From contig JADJYJ010000034.1 of NCBI GenBank assembly GCA_016719785.1, positions 1 through 64,000 on the forward strand: DNA of 64,000 nucleotides, in the 5' to 3' direction. The notes beneath the pieces were generated by a model. It was not told the origin of the DNA and did not search any database. It saw only the letters and a program-made list of their open reading frames with translations. The stretch is from Candidatus Amarolinea dominans. GTDB lineage: Bacteria; Chloroflexota; Anaerolineae; SSC4; Amarolineaceae. Positions 45,334 to 54,588 of the stretch are shown here, piece by piece; position 1 is the first letter of the stretch, and each line of letters starts with the position of its first letter. Position numbers and translations under genes: made by a program.

Positions 45334-46875
45334 CTATTCCCCGTGCTCAAACAAGGTCTCCGCAGGCAGGTAGCGCCAGGTCAGGCACAGCACCCGCTGC
45401 GTGCCCGGCTGTACCCGTGCGCGCTCGTCTGGGCGCAGGCCGCAAAGCCAGGCGATGCCCTGTGCGCCGACCAACAACGGCCAGCGGGAGCGCAGCGCGG
45501 CCGGCAGCTTGTGATTGATCATGAAGGCATTGAGGGAGGTGCGGTGACCGCCCAGGCCGAGCGGGTACAACCAATCGCCCGGCTGGCGTGCGCGCAGAAA
45601 CGGCGCCGGGCCAATCACATCGGCGTCGAGAAAGGCGCGCCAGGGCTGCGGCTCTGTTCGCCAGGCGAGCGGCAACTCAGTCGGCCGCCGCATCTCGGCC
45701 TCAAGCCGCCAACTGCTTGCCGGCAGGCAGGTCACGCCCGGCACGGCGACCGGCAGTGCGAGTACAAGCAACTGTGGCCCGGCGTGATCATCCGGCCGGG
45801 CCTGGTCATCCGCCAGCGTGAACGAGGCATAGCCGACCGTCAGTACCAGCCCGCGCGGCAGGGTTACACGATGACCGGTGGCGCAGGCGGGGCTGATGAG
45901 CAGGCGGCGCGCCCGTTCCACATGCTCGAAGCCGACATCGCGCAGGCCGGGCCGCAGACGGTGGATGGCCTCGCGCAGCAGGCTGCGCTGCCAGGCCACC
46001 TGCAACTGGCGCCAGGGCGCCAACGCGAACGTGACCGCGCCGGCGTCGCTGTGCGTAACCACCTGCGGCCAGAGGGTCGCCAGCAGCTCGCGCAGCACCT
46101 GCTGTTCATCGCTGACCACCTGCGCCGATCGCCGCAGGGCCGCGCGCACGCCGGGGTTATAGGTTTCCAGCAAAGGCAGCAGTTCATGGCGCAGGCGATT
46201 GCGGAAGAGGGTGACATCGAGATTGGTGCGATCGACGCGCGGCGTCAAACCGTGTTCGCGGCAGTACGCTTCGATGTCCGGCCGGGGAACGTCAAGCAAG
46301 GGGCGCGCCAGGCGCAAGTCCACAGCAGCCGGCGCGCCGGCCCGTGTCTCCAGTGGGCGATCTACCACCGCGCGCCCCCAGGGCGGCCGGGGCAGCGGGC
46401 TGAGCGGCAACATGCCGCGCAGGCCGGACAAACCGCTGCCGCGCAAGAAGTGCATGAGGATGGTTTCTACCTGGTCATCGGCGTTGTGCGCCACGGCCAC
46501 GGTGCGGGCGCCAACAGACTGCGCAACCGTGCCCAGAAAGGTGTAGCGGGCGCGGCGGCCGGCTTCTTCCAGCGAAAGACCGGCGCCGCGCGCCTGCGCA
46601 CCGACATCGGCCTGACCGACGCTGCAGGGCAGGCGCCAGGCCGCGGCCAGGCCGGCGACAAAGGCCGCGTCGGCATCGGCCTCCGCGCCCCGCAGGCCAT
46701 GGTGCAGGTGAGCGACATGAACGCGCGGCGCAAACGCAGGCGGCAGAGCGCAAAGGACGTGCAGCAGGCACAGCGAATCAGCGCCGCCTGAGACGCCCAC
46801 CACCAGCAACTCGTCCGGGTCGAACAGCGCTGAGGCGCTGATCGCTGCGGCCACGGCCGCCTGCACATCCATCAT
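45334..46875 (-). CDS. tilS: tRNA(Ile)-lysidine synthetase
   Basis: TilS converts the wobble cytidine of tRNA-Ile(CAU) to lysidine using ATP, making it read AUA; it is normally essential. The PP-loop is VVGVSGGADSLCLLHVL, followed by VAHLHHGLRG, GLSLEEAGRRARYTFL and AHNADDQVETILMHFLRGSG. C-terminal TilS domains are present (FLDADVI, RQPGDWLYPLGLGGHRTSLN). ATG 46875 (a second ATG follows at 46872) is chosen because the family starts there; upstream codons read through the intergenic region. 513 residues. It forms an operon with rlmI and is divergent from the next methyltransferase gene. Confidence 0.94.
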   Translation of the reverse strand: MMDVQAAVAAAISASALFDPDELLVVGVSGGADSLCLLHVLCALPPAFAPRVHVAHLHHGLRGAEADADAAFVAGLAAAWRLPCSVGQADVGAQARGAGLSLEEAGRRARYTFLGTVAQSVGARTVAVAHNADDQVETILMHFLRGSGLSGLRGMLPLSPLPRPPWGRAVVDRPLETRAGAPAAVDLRLARPLLDVPRPDIEAYCREHGLTPRVDRTNLDVTLFRNRLRHELLPLLETYNPGVRAALRRSAQVVSDEQQVLRELLATLWPQVVTHSDAGAVTFALAPWRQLQVAWQRSLLREAIHRLRPGLRDVGFEHVERARRLLISPACATGHRVTLPRGLVLTVGYASFTLADDQARPDDHAGPQLLVLALPVAVPGVTCLPASSWRLEAEMRRPTELPLAWRTEPQPWRAFLDADVIGPAPFLRARQPGDWLYPLGLGGHRTSLNAFMINHKLPAALRSRWPLLVGAQGIAWLCGLRPDERARVQPGTQRVLCLTWRYLPAETLFEHGE

Positions 46876-46938
46876 AGCAGCTATTGTAACACCGCGCAGC
46901 GGGCGGCGGCAAGTCAGCGCGGCGCCAGCCACGCATGG

Positions 46939-46968
46939 TTTGCAGCCAGCCTGCAGGCAGAGTACAAT
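46939..46968 (+). promoter_or_regulatory. Putative promoter giving a leaderless transcript
   Basis: TTTGCA (46939-46944), 18 bases, TACAAT (46963-46968), and the ATG of the next gene starts 6 bases later at 46975. Transcription would start at or next to the start codon. Confidence 0.6.
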
Positions 46969-46974
46969 CCGGGC

Positions 46975-48021
46975 ATGGAAAATACCCACACTGCGGATCA
47001 TGTGATTCTCTCAGCGGCGCCTGCTTCGGAGGCAGCCGCTGTCGCGGAGGTGCGCCGCGCCGCCGCGGGCGCCGAGGTGGTGCGCCGGCTGGAACCTGGC
47101 ACGCTGCTGGTCGCGGTGACCGATCCGATGCAGACCCTGCTGCCGGCCTGGCAACACGCGCCGCCCATCTGGGTACGGCACGTACACCCTGTGCATGCGG
47201 TGGCGCCGCTCCTGGGCGGTGAGCCGGGCCTCAGCCGTCTGGAAGATGTCGCCAGGCCGCTGGCGGCGCGGCTGGACGCTGACCTCCCCTTTTCGGTGCA
47301 GAGCCGCCTGGTAGGCGCTGGCCCCTGGCCCCTGGCGCGTTTTGATATCAACCAGCGCCTGGCTGCCCTCCTGCAAACGCTGACCGGCGCGCCGCTCGAT
47401 GTGCGGGCGCCGGCCCAGGTGCTCTCGCTGACGGCCACCGCGGAGCGAGCCTACCTGGGGATCTCGCCGGTCGGCCTGAATTTGAGCACCTGGTCGGGCG
47501 GCCAGATGCGCTTTGCCCGTGAGGAGGGCGAGCAGATCAGCCGCAGCGAGTTCAAGCTGCTGGAGGCGCTGGACGTCTTCAAACTGGAACTGCCCACGCG
47601 CGGCGCCGCACTCGACCTGGGAGCGGCGCCCGGCGGCTGGACACGCATCCTGCGCCTGCGCGGTCTCGATGTCGTCGCTCTTGACCCGGCAGACCTGGAC
47701 GGCCGCCTGCTGAACATGCCCGGCGTGCGCCATGTGCGCGGCCTGGTGCAAAATTTCGATCCGGGCGCGCAGCGCTTCGTGGTCATCACCAATGACCTGC
47801 GCATGGACGCCCTGGCCTCGGTGCAAGTGATGACGCGTGCGGCCGCCTGGCTGCAAGGCGGGGGTCTGGGCTTCATCACCCTCAAACTGCCGGAACAACA
47901 CGCGGAAATCCTGGTGGCGCGGGCACTGAAGGGCCTCGAAGCCGCGTACCGCGTGCTCGGTGCGCGCCAGCTTTTCCACAACCGCCAGGAAGTCACCGGC
48001 GCCCTGACCGGCAAGCGCTAA
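46975..48021 (+). CDS. FtsJ/RlmM-like SAM-dependent RNA 2'-O-methyltransferase
   Basis: 348 residues. The N-terminal half contains a THUMP-like RNA-binding region (residues about 45-185). The C-terminal half is a Rossmann methyltransferase with the SAM loop ALDLGAAPGGWTRIL, DVVALDPADLDGRLL, and a lysine in FITLKLPEQ corresponding to the K-D-K-E catalytic tetrad of FtsJ enzymes. FKLLEALDVFKLELPTRG before the loop is typical of RlmM (23S rRNA Cm2498 methyltransferase) and its relatives; the precise nucleotide is not determinable here. No ribosome site is visible and a -10 box lies 6 bases before the ATG. Confidence 0.85.
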   Translation: MENTHTADHVILSAAPASEAAAVAEVRRAAAGAEVVRRLEPGTLLVAVTDPMQTLLPAWQHAPPIWVRHVHPVHAVAPLLGGEPGLSRLEDVARPLAARLDADLPFSVQSRLVGAGPWPLARFDINQRLAALLQTLTGAPLDVRAPAQVLSLTATAERAYLGISPVGLNLSTWSGGQMRFAREEGEQISRSEFKLLEALDVFKLELPTRGAALDLGAAPGGWTRILRLRGLDVVALDPADLDGRLLNMPGVRHVRGLVQNFDPGAQRFVVITNDLRMDALASVQVMTRAAAWLQGGGLGFITLKLPEQHAEILVARALKGLEAAYRVLGARQLFHNRQEVTGALTGKR

Positions 48022-48115
48022 GGCGTGTCAAGGCACATCTTTCTGTTCTTGCGGGTAACTGCTCAGGCGGCACTCTTGCGGTCGTCCACGCATAGCGGTT
48101 GACCGCGTCCGCTAC

Positions 48116-48144
48116 TTTACGCTTTTTGCATATCGTAGTAAAAT
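48116..48144 (+). promoter_or_regulatory. Putative promoter of sbcD, leaderless
   Basis: TTTACG (48116-48121), 17 bases, TAAAAT (48139-48144). The ATG follows at 48151, leaving no room for a ribosome site. Confidence 0.6.
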
Positions 48145-48150
48145 GGTAAC

Positions 48151-49386
48151 ATGATTCGTGTCTTACACTTCGCCGATCTGCACCTGGGTGTTGAGAACTA
48201 TGGCCGCCTCGATCCTGAGACCGGCCTTTCGACGCGCGCGCTCGATTTCCTGCGCGTGTTCGATGAACTGATCGCCTACGCCGTGCAGGAAGAGGGACCC
48301 GGCCCGGTTGACCTGGTTCTCTTCGCCGGCGACGCGTTCAAGACACGCGATCCCAGCCCAACCTACCAGCGTGAATTTGCCCGGCGTATTCATCACCTGG
48401 CGGTCACCCATCAAATCCCGGTCTTTCTCCTGGTGGGCAACCATGACGTGCCCAATGCCAGCAGTCAGGCGCACAGCCTGGAAATTTTCAATACCCTCGA
48501 AGTTCCCGGCGTGATCGTGGCCCGCAAACCGGATCTGTTCACCATCACGACGCGGCACGGCGCTCTGCAACTGGTGGCGTTGCCCTGGGTGACGCGCAGC
48601 GCCCTGCTCACCCGCGACCAGTACACCGGCCTGAGCCTGGAAGAAATCAACCAGACCCTGCTGGGCAAATTGGATACAGTGCTCAGCACCCTCTTCGCCA
48701 AACTGCGCCCCGATCTGCCCGCGATCATGACGGCCCACGGCACCGTGCAGGGCGCGGTCTTTGGCTCTGAGCGCAGCGTGATGCTGGGCTATGACCTGAC
48801 GTTGCCGCGCAGCCTGGTCTCCCATCCGTTACTCAGCTACGTGGCCATGGGGCACATTCACAAGCACCAAAGCCTGGACGCGGATCCGCCCATCGTCTAC
48901 CCCGGCAGCCTGGAGCGGATTGATTTCGGCGAGGCGGGCGAGGACAAGGGTTTTGTCATGGTCGAACTCAGTGAGCCAGGGCAGAGGGCAAACTGGCGCT
49001 TTCACAAGGTCAACGCCCGGCCGTTTGTCAGCATCAATGTGGAAGCGCCCGCGGACGAGCCGACCGCCGCGATCATCGCCGCCATCGAGCGCCAACCGAT
49101 CACGGACGCGGTGGTCAAGTTGATCATCCACACCACGCCGGAGATCGAGAAGTTCATTGACGATCAACAGATCAGCAAGGCGCTGGCGCCGGCCTTTCAT
49201 GTCGCAACCTTGACGCACGATGTCCGGCGCAGTGTACGCCTGCGTCTGTCTGGCGACACCGGAAGTATCGAAGAGCTAACGCCGCAAGCCGCGCTACAGC
49301 GTTACTTCACTTATCGCCAAGTGGCGCCGGAACGCATCGAACGCCTGCTGCACGCGGCGGCGCCCATCATCCAAGCCGAAGCATAA
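48151..49386 (+). CDS. sbcD: DNA repair exonuclease SbcD-like (Mre11 family)
   Basis: 411 residues of the Mre11/SbcD metallophosphoesterase family. Metal-binding motifs are in order: HFADLHLGVENYG, LFAGDAFKTRDPS, LLVGNHDVPN, MTAHGTVQG and MGHIHKHQS; PGSLERIDFGE is the family capping motif. The protein would process DNA ends and hairpins as a nuclease, normally as a complex with the SMC-like ATPase SbcC. No sbcC is present within the window, neither upstream nor downstream, so the partner must be elsewhere or this is a stand-alone paralog. Hairpin-cutting activity would be relevant in a genome so rich in palindromes. Confidence 0.92.
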   Translation: MIRVLHFADLHLGVENYGRLDPETGLSTRALDFLRVFDELIAYAVQEEGPGPVDLVLFAGDAFKTRDPSPTYQREFARRIHHLAVTHQIPVFLLVGNHDVPNASSQAHSLEIFNTLEVPGVIVARKPDLFTITTRHGALQLVALPWVTRSALLTRDQYTGLSLEEINQTLLGKLDTVLSTLFAKLRPDLPAIMTAHGTVQGAVFGSERSVMLGYDLTLPRSLVSHPLLSYVAMGHIHKHQSLDADPPIVYPGSLERIDFGEAGEDKGFVMVELSEPGQRANWRFHKVNARPFVSINVEAPADEPTAAIIAAIERQPITDAVVKLIIHTTPEIEKFIDDQQISKALAPAFHVATLTHDVRRSVRLRLSGDTGSIEELTPQAALQRYFTYRQVAPERIERLLHAAAPIIQAEA

Positions 49387-49459
49387 ACCCAGGCTGCCCG
49401 CCGGGCAGTCAGCACAGACAGTATGAACACGCAGACCGCCCGTACAGGGGAGGTAAACC

Positions 49460-51721
49460 ATGAGCACCGTTTTGCAAACAACCATCGGTCAGTTAGAAGT
49501 CGCCCGCGGTCAGCGCCGCGACCACGCCCCCAACGTGCGCGCTGTGGAGCCAGGCGAAGCCAAAGGCAACCTGTACCTCCTCTTAGAGTTAACCGGACCG
49601 CAGGATGGACGCAGCCGGCTCTACCGTCAGGTCCTCAGCGAGGTGCAGTCCACCTATTACAACACATCGGGCAACGTGGACGACATCCTGCACACGGCCG
49701 TGTCACAGGGGCACCGCCTGCTGAGCGAGGCTAACGCCGGCCGCAGCGGAGATCAGCGCTGGCGTGGCGGCATGAGCTGCGTGGCGCTGTGGCAGGATCA
49801 CGTCTATCTGGCACAGGCTGGCCCGGCCACGGTCATGGTCACGCACCCGGCCACCGTTGAGATGTTCCCGGTCTACGCCGAACCGCCGCAGGACGCGCTG
49901 GGCGACGACAATGCACCGATGATTGACCTCTACCACACGCGCATCGAGCCGGGCAACGTCATTCTGCTGCTGGAGAGCGACTGGGCCACGCAGGCCGGCC
50001 TGGAAGCGCTGGCCAGCGCGGCCACAGCCCCCAGGCTCACCACCATCACCGATTACCTGGTGCAACTAGCCGAAGATGCGCACCTGACGGCCCTGATCGT
50101 CATGGTCAAAGAGAGCGCCAGTACAGCAGCCCCGTCGCCGGGACGCACCCAGCCAACTACAGCAGCGCCAGCAACCAGCAGCAAGGCAGCAGCGACGACA
50201 GAACGCCCTCTTGTCATCCCCCTGGTGACAGACGATGAGGAAAGCAGCAACGCCGATTGGGCCGATGAAGATGCCTGGTGGGAGGATGCCGAGTTGGCTG
50301 CGCCCACCGTGACCGCGCCGCCGACCGCCGCGCCGCGCCAACCGAGCCGCACCGACGCGCGTCAGCCGGGTGGCAGCAACCTCATAGAAGCCGGGCGCAC
50401 GCTCATCAAACGCGTCCTGCCGGATACCCCCGGCAAGAGCGGCGCCACGCGGCCCCCCACCGGCGCTATGGCGCCCGCTCCCAAGACCAGTGCAGCACCG
50501 GCGGCCGCGGCGCGTCCACCACGCCCGCGTCCGCCCGCCCAACCCGCCTCGCGTTCGCGGCTGCCGTTGATCCTGGCGATTGCTATTCCGATCATCATCC
50601 TGACGATCGTCGCGGTGATGTATGTGCTGCGCGCGCGCGATCGCGAACAGCGCTTCCAATCGCTGCTGGACGAAGCGCAGACAACCATCGCGGCCGTGGC
50701 GTCGCTGGATGAAACGCAGGCGCGTGCCCAGCTCACCACCGCCCAGACGAAGATCACCGATGCACTGGCCCTCAAGCCGGGCAACTTAGAGGCGCAAGAT
50801 GTGCAGGGGCGTGTCCGGGCCGAACTGGATCGCGTCAATCGGGTCGTGCCGCTCTACCTGGTGGCGCCGCTGAAGGAATTCGAGGGCACCGGGCGCGAGT
50901 TGGCACGCGTGCTGGTGGATGGAGCCGATATTTTCATCCTCGACCGCGGGCGCGACACCGTGGAGCGTTATCGGCTCAACCAACAGGGCGACGGTCTGCA
51001 GCCCAATGACGGCGGCCCGCTCGTGACGCGAGGACAGTCGGTTGGCTCACTCGTCGTCGGTGAATTGATTGACATGGTGTGGGCGCCGCCGGTTGGCCCG
51101 CGCACCGATTCAACCCTACTCGTGCTGGATGCCACCGGTATGCTGTATGAATTCCGTGCGCCGTGGGAACTGAAGGCGCGACCGGTGGCCATGCGCGATA
51201 TGTGGAAAGGCCCGCGCCTGACTGCCAGCTACGCGGGCAATTTCTATGTGCTCGATAGCACCCTCCAGCAGGTTCTCAAGTATCGCCCAGGCGCTGACCT
51301 GGCCTACGATTCGGCGCCAGAGCAATACTTCCCGCCGACAACACCGATTGACCTGACCGGCGCCGTAGACATGGGTATTGATGGCAACGTCTGGATTTTG
51401 CTCGCCAATGGCAGCGTGCAAAAATTCCGCAGCGGTCAGGCCGAACCATTCTCGCTGCAGGGTCTCCCCGACCCGCTGCAAGAGCCGGTTGGGCTATTCG
51501 TTGGCATTGACGGCGGCGTGGAGGTGAGCAACCTCTACGTGGGCGCAGCCGGCAACGGCGGCATCTTCCAGTTCGACAAGAACGGCGTCTACACGCGCCA
51601 ATTCCGCGAGGCGGACGGACAAAAACTGCGCGGCTTACGCAGCCTGTTCGTGGATGAGCCAGGCGCGCGTTTCTTCCTGCTGACCAGCACCGCGCTCTAT
51701 CGGGCGGACATTCCGCGCTAG
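49460..51721 (+). CDS. PP2C-like/beta-propeller membrane protein
   Basis: 753 residues from ATG 49460 with GGGAGG upstream. Residues 1-215 resemble a PPM/PP2C phosphatase fold (GGMSCVALWQDHVYLAQAGP, GNVILLLESDWATQAGLEAL), but several metal-binding Asp motifs are not obvious, so it may be inactive. A long Ala/Pro-rich linker leads to one membrane helix near residue 368 (LPLILAIAIPIIILTIVAVM). An extracytoplasmic coiled coil (about 395-450) and a propeller-like domain follow (LVDGADIFILDRGRDTVERY, ASYAGNFYVLDSTLQQVLKY). This is the layout of a transmembrane signalling or envelope-sensing protein. It sits 73 bases after sbcD and before an LCP gene. Confidence 0.7.
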   Translation: MSTVLQTTIGQLEVARGQRRDHAPNVRAVEPGEAKGNLYLLLELTGPQDGRSRLYRQVLSEVQSTYYNTSGNVDDILHTAVSQGHRLLSEANAGRSGDQRWRGGMSCVALWQDHVYLAQAGPATVMVTHPATVEMFPVYAEPPQDALGDDNAPMIDLYHTRIEPGNVILLLESDWATQAGLEALASAATAPRLTTITDYLVQLAEDAHLTALIVMVKESASTAAPSPGRTQPTTAAPATSSKAAATTERPLVIPLVTDDEESSNADWADEDAWWEDAELAAPTVTAPPTAAPRQPSRTDARQPGGSNLIEAGRTLIKRVLPDTPGKSGATRPPTGAMAPAPKTSAAPAAAARPPRPRPPAQPASRSRLPLILAIAIPIIILTIVAVMYVLRARDREQRFQSLLDEAQTTIAAVASLDETQARAQLTTAQTKITDALALKPGNLEAQDVQGRVRAELDRVNRVVPLYLVAPLKEFEGTGRELARVLVDGADIFILDRGRDTVERYRLNQQGDGLQPNDGGPLVTRGQSVGSLVVGELIDMVWAPPVGPRTDSTLLVLDATGMLYEFRAPWELKARPVAMRDMWKGPRLTASYAGNFYVLDSTLQQVLKYRPGADLAYDSAPEQYFPPTTPIDLTGAVDMGIDGNVWILLANGSVQKFRSGQAEPFSLQGLPDPLQEPVGLFVGIDGGVEVSNLYVGAAGNGGIFQFDKNGVYTRQFREADGQKLRGLRSLFVDEPGARFFLLTSTALYRADIPR

Positions 51722-51740
51722 GCGCATTCCCGTGACTGTA

Positions 51741-51858
51741 CCCGGAATCGAGGCTTCAGCCGGTCTGCCACAGGGTTCTCAAGTGCCCAATAACCGGCTA
51801 AAACCTTCATTCCAGATGTCTCCAGATGTCTTCAGCAACCACATTTGGAATTCCTGAC
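51741..51858. repeat. CCGGAATC...AACCGGCTAAA element, second copy
   Basis: Shares more than 70 bases with 37064-37135, including GCTTCAGCCGGTCTGCCACA and CTCAAGTGCCCAATAACCGG, and ends with CACATTTGGAATT, a decayed right end. The 21-base palindromic units are missing here and the left inverted end is lost. Confidence 0.85.
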
Positions 51859-51864
51859 GGCCAT

Positions 51865-51893
51865 TTGGGTACCTTGTGCGTGTGTGCTATAAT
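51865..51893 (+). promoter_or_regulatory. Promoter of the LCP gene, leaderless
   Basis: TTGGGT (51865-51870), 17 bases, TATAAT (51888-51893). The ATG is at 51901, seven bases after the -10 box, so transcription probably begins at the start codon. Confidence 0.7.
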
Positions 51894-51900
51894 CGCCGCC

Positions 51901-53445
51901 ATGAGTTCGACATCGAAAACGATCAATAGCCTGAGTACGATGCGTCCGCGGCCTGTGGCTGCCCCACGTAGTTCACGGTGGGCCAGCTTGGTGCTGACTG
52001 TGCTCCTGGCCGCTTTCCTGTTCACGTTTGTTTACGCTGGCTTCCTACTCTTCCACTGGGCACGCGAGGTGATTGCCCAAACCTCCCAGCTGCCGGCCAT
52101 CACCTTCAGCAATCTGCCGCTACCGGGACAAAATGGCGCATCCAGCGCGTCGGATCCGGTGCAGACACCCAGCCCCGACGAACCGGCGTCTGTCGTGCAG
52201 CCGGCGCCAACCTGGGATGTCTCGCGACTTGAACGCGTCAACATCCTGATCCTGGGCGTGGATCAACGCCCTTCCCAGACCATTCCCGGCCTGACCGATA
52301 GCATGATGCTGATCACCATTGACCCTGCGCACGGTCAGGTTGGCATGCTCTCGATTCCCCGCGACACCTGGGTCAAGATTCCCGGCTACGAGATCTACAA
52401 CAAGATCAATACCGCGCACCGCATCGGTGATCTCAAGGACTATCCCGGCGGCGGGCCGGCGCTGGCCAAGCAAACGGTCAGCGAACTGATCGGTTACCCG
52501 GTTCATTACTATGTGCGCCTCAACTTCGAAGGCTTCCGCGAGATCATTGATTACGTCGGTGGCCTTGACATTGATGTACCGCGTGATCTGAACGATCCAA
52601 CCTATCCCAGTGACGACTACGGGTTCGATCCGCTGTTCATCCCCAAGGGGTTGCAGCACATGGATGGCACCCTGGCCTTGAAATACGCGCGCACGCGCCA
52701 CGTTGATAACGACTTTGGCCGCGCCCGGCGCCAGCAGCAGGTGATCCTGGCCCTCAAGAACAAGATTCTCAGCCAGGGCATGCTGCCCACCCTTATCCGC
52801 AATCTGCCCGGCCTGGTGCGCTCCCTGGCCCAATCGGTGCAGACCGACCTTCCGCTCGATCGTCTGCTGGCCCTGGCCGAGTTGGGGCGCCAGGTGGACT
52901 TCGATCAGATCGAGCAGGCTGTCATTGATTGCTCCCTGGGCGAATGCACCTATTCGGAAGCTGGTGCGTGGATTCTCATCCCCGATCGCGACAAGATTCG
53001 CGCGGTGGTGGATCGCCTGTTCGCCACGCCAATCGTGATGCCGGAAGGGACGCCGCCCCCGCTCGCCGGCGGTCAACCCATCACCGGCACGACGGCGCCC
53101 ACCACAACCGTCACCCTCGATCGTCAACGCCTGACGACCGAAAATGCCAGGATCATCCTCCTGAACGGCACCGAAACGCCCGGCCTGGCGCGCCGCACAG
53201 CCACCTGGCTGCAATCGCTCGGCTTCGTGGTTGAGCAACTGGGCGACGCCGATGTTTCGACCTACGCACGCGCCACCCTGATGACCTACACCGATAAGCG
53301 TTACACCCTGGGGCAACTGGCAACCATCTTCAACGTCACCGCCTCCGAAGTGCGCAATCCACCGCCTGACCAGGCCAACCTGGACATTCGGCTCGTACTC
53401 GGTGCAGAAACCCTGGAAATTCTAGCCAAAGCTGGCGTCAAGTAA
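51901..53445 (+). CDS. LytR-CpsA-Psr family cell-wall ligase with LytR_C domain
   Basis: 514 residues. A short cytoplasmic N-terminus and one membrane anchor (WASLVLTVLLAAFLFTFVYA) precede the catalytic LCP domain outside the membrane. This shows NILILGVDQRP, MLSIPRDTWVKIPGY, YNKINTAHRIGD with the product-binding Arg/Asp, and KYARTRHVDNDFGRARRQQQ. A C-terminal LytR_C domain follows (NARIILLNGTETPGLARRTA). LCP enzymes transfer polyprenyl-linked glycopolymers to peptidoglycan or other acceptors. Finding one here suggests a cell wall carrying attached polymers. No ribosome site precedes the ATG; see the leaderless promoter. Confidence 0.93.
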   Translation: MSSTSKTINSLSTMRPRPVAAPRSSRWASLVLTVLLAAFLFTFVYAGFLLFHWAREVIAQTSQLPAITFSNLPLPGQNGASSASDPVQTPSPDEPASVVQPAPTWDVSRLERVNILILGVDQRPSQTIPGLTDSMMLITIDPAHGQVGMLSIPRDTWVKIPGYEIYNKINTAHRIGDLKDYPGGGPALAKQTVSELIGYPVHYYVRLNFEGFREIIDYVGGLDIDVPRDLNDPTYPSDDYGFDPLFIPKGLQHMDGTLALKYARTRHVDNDFGRARRQQQVILALKNKILSQGMLPTLIRNLPGLVRSLAQSVQTDLPLDRLLALAELGRQVDFDQIEQAVIDCSLGECTYSEAGAWILIPDRDKIRAVVDRLFATPIVMPEGTPPPLAGGQPITGTTAPTTTVTLDRQRLTTENARIILLNGTETPGLARRTATWLQSLGFVVEQLGDADVSTYARATLMTYTDKRYTLGQLATIFNVTASEVRNPPPDQANLDIRLVLGAETLEILAKAGVK

Positions 53446-54028
53446 GGATACTGAGTGGAGACCGGAGATTAGAGATCGGAGATCAGGTGCGTGAAAGACG
53501 AATGATGTGCGGGCCAGAGTCTGCGGCTCACACTTTCGCTCACCGATTTCAGCCACCGATTGAAATCGGCGGCTGAAATAGCGAAAACCTGCTGAAGCAG
53601 GTTCGAAACGCCGTCCGCAATCCGCTGAAGCGGGTTTCCAGGGGTATCAGGCGTCGGATTCATCCGATGCCAGGGGCAGGCTGAGTAGTGACGCGTTTTC
53701 GCAGAAAATCGCCAGCATTCCCGGCGTTTTCACAAAAGATCGTCCTCGTTCAGCATTCCTCTCTGAGTTCTCTGATCTCTGCCCTCTGATCTCTCAGCAG
53801 TTCCAAATGTAGCACACATTCAACCACAAAGAGCACAGAGAACACAAAGAAACGGCAGATCAGACGCAAATCGGCCACCTCTCTGCGTTCTTTGTGATCT
53901 CTGTGGTTAAAAACCAGGCTACATTTGGAACTGCTGCTGATCTCTGCTCTCTGATCTCTGATCTCTGATCTCTGCCCTCTGCTCCCTGCCCTATGACCCC
54001 AATCATAGCATCGCGGTCTCCGCGTCGC
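53446..54028. repeat. 580-base intergenic region filled with repeats
   Basis: No gene is supported. It begins with a GAGATTAGAGATCGG-type heptamer stretch. A hairpin chain follows (TTTCAGCC/GGCTGAAA at 53547-53578; AACCTGCTGAAGCAGGTT at 53586-53603; GCTGAAGCGGGTTTC and ATTCATCCGATGCC parts to about 53690), then a TCTCTGA heptamer stretch (53756-53794). Next is the CAGCAGTTCCAAATG element (53795-53937) and a second heptamer array TGATCTC (53938-53990). Confidence 0.75.
53795..53937. repeat. 143-base element with perfect 19-base inverted ends
   Basis: CAGCAGTTCCAAATGTAGC (53795-53813) and its exact complement (53919-53937) enclose an inner palindrome of the CACAAAGAGCACAGAGAACAC type, with right arm CTGCGTTCTTTGTGATCTCT. 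It has the build of a MITE-like element, bounded on both sides by heptamer arrays. Confidence 0.9.
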
Positions 54029-54054
54029 TATAATCGGTGACGAGGGAGGGAGTT

Positions 54055-54588
54055 ATGTATCGCCATATTCTGGTACCGCTCGATGGCTCTGCATTTGCCG
54101 AGCAGGCTCTGCCACACGTCCAGGCGCTGGTTGCAGCCAGCCCTGAACCGGTTGATGTCTATCTGCTGTCGGTCGCGCCCTTGCTGCAGGACCGCTCCGT
54201 CACGATGGTCAGCCTTTACCCATTCTACATTTCACAAGACCACCTGGACATGGCGCGACGTGAGCTGGAACAACTGGAGCTCGATCTGCGCGCGTACCTG
54301 ACACAGGTGGCCGCGCAGATCAATGACTGGGGCGCCCCTTGCCATGTTGATGTCCGCTACGGCCATCCGGCCGAAGAAGTTCTGGCCCTGGCGGCCGCTG
54401 TTCAAGCCGACTTAATCGTTATGTCAACCCACGGTCGTTCTGGCATCAACCGTTGGGTCTTCGGCAGCGTCGCCGATAAGCTGCTGCGCCAGGCCACGGT
54501 GCCGGTCCTGCTCATCCGCGCGCGTGAGATCACGGGCCCCCTGGCCCCCAAGTATGGGGGAACTGGTTCTGCTCATCCGCGCGCGTGA
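54055..54588 (+). CDS. Universal stress protein (UspA family) with a recently altered C-terminus
   Basis: 177 residues from ATG 54055, GAGGGAGGG just upstream, TATAAT at 54029-54034. Family features: YRHILVPLDGSAFAEQALPH, VDVRYGHPAEEVLALAAAVQ, and the ATP-binding glycine loop MSTHGRSGINRWVFGSVADK. It probably binds ATP and helps survival under stress. A 28-base direct repeat (54508-54535 and 54569-54596) adds 61 bases at the end and shifts the frame. Without it the protein would end VLLIRAREITAMPPA; with it the tail becomes GPLAPKYGGTGSAHPRA. It lies just before the DRTGG-CBS-PHP-NuoE cluster and may be co-transcribed. Confidence 0.9.
   Translation: MYRHILVPLDGSAFAEQALPHVQALVAASPEPVDVYLLSVAPLLQDRSVTMVSLYPFYISQDHLDMARRELEQLELDLRAYLTQVAAQINDWGAPCHVDVRYGHPAEEVLALAAAVQADLIVMSTHGRSGINRWVFGSVADKLLRQATVPVLLIRAREITGPLAPKYGGTGSAHPRA

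Noticed and set aside
53469..53663. A 64-codon minus-strand frame after the LCP gene
   Set aside because: It reads through the hairpin-chain repeat and a heptamer array, so it is non-coding.
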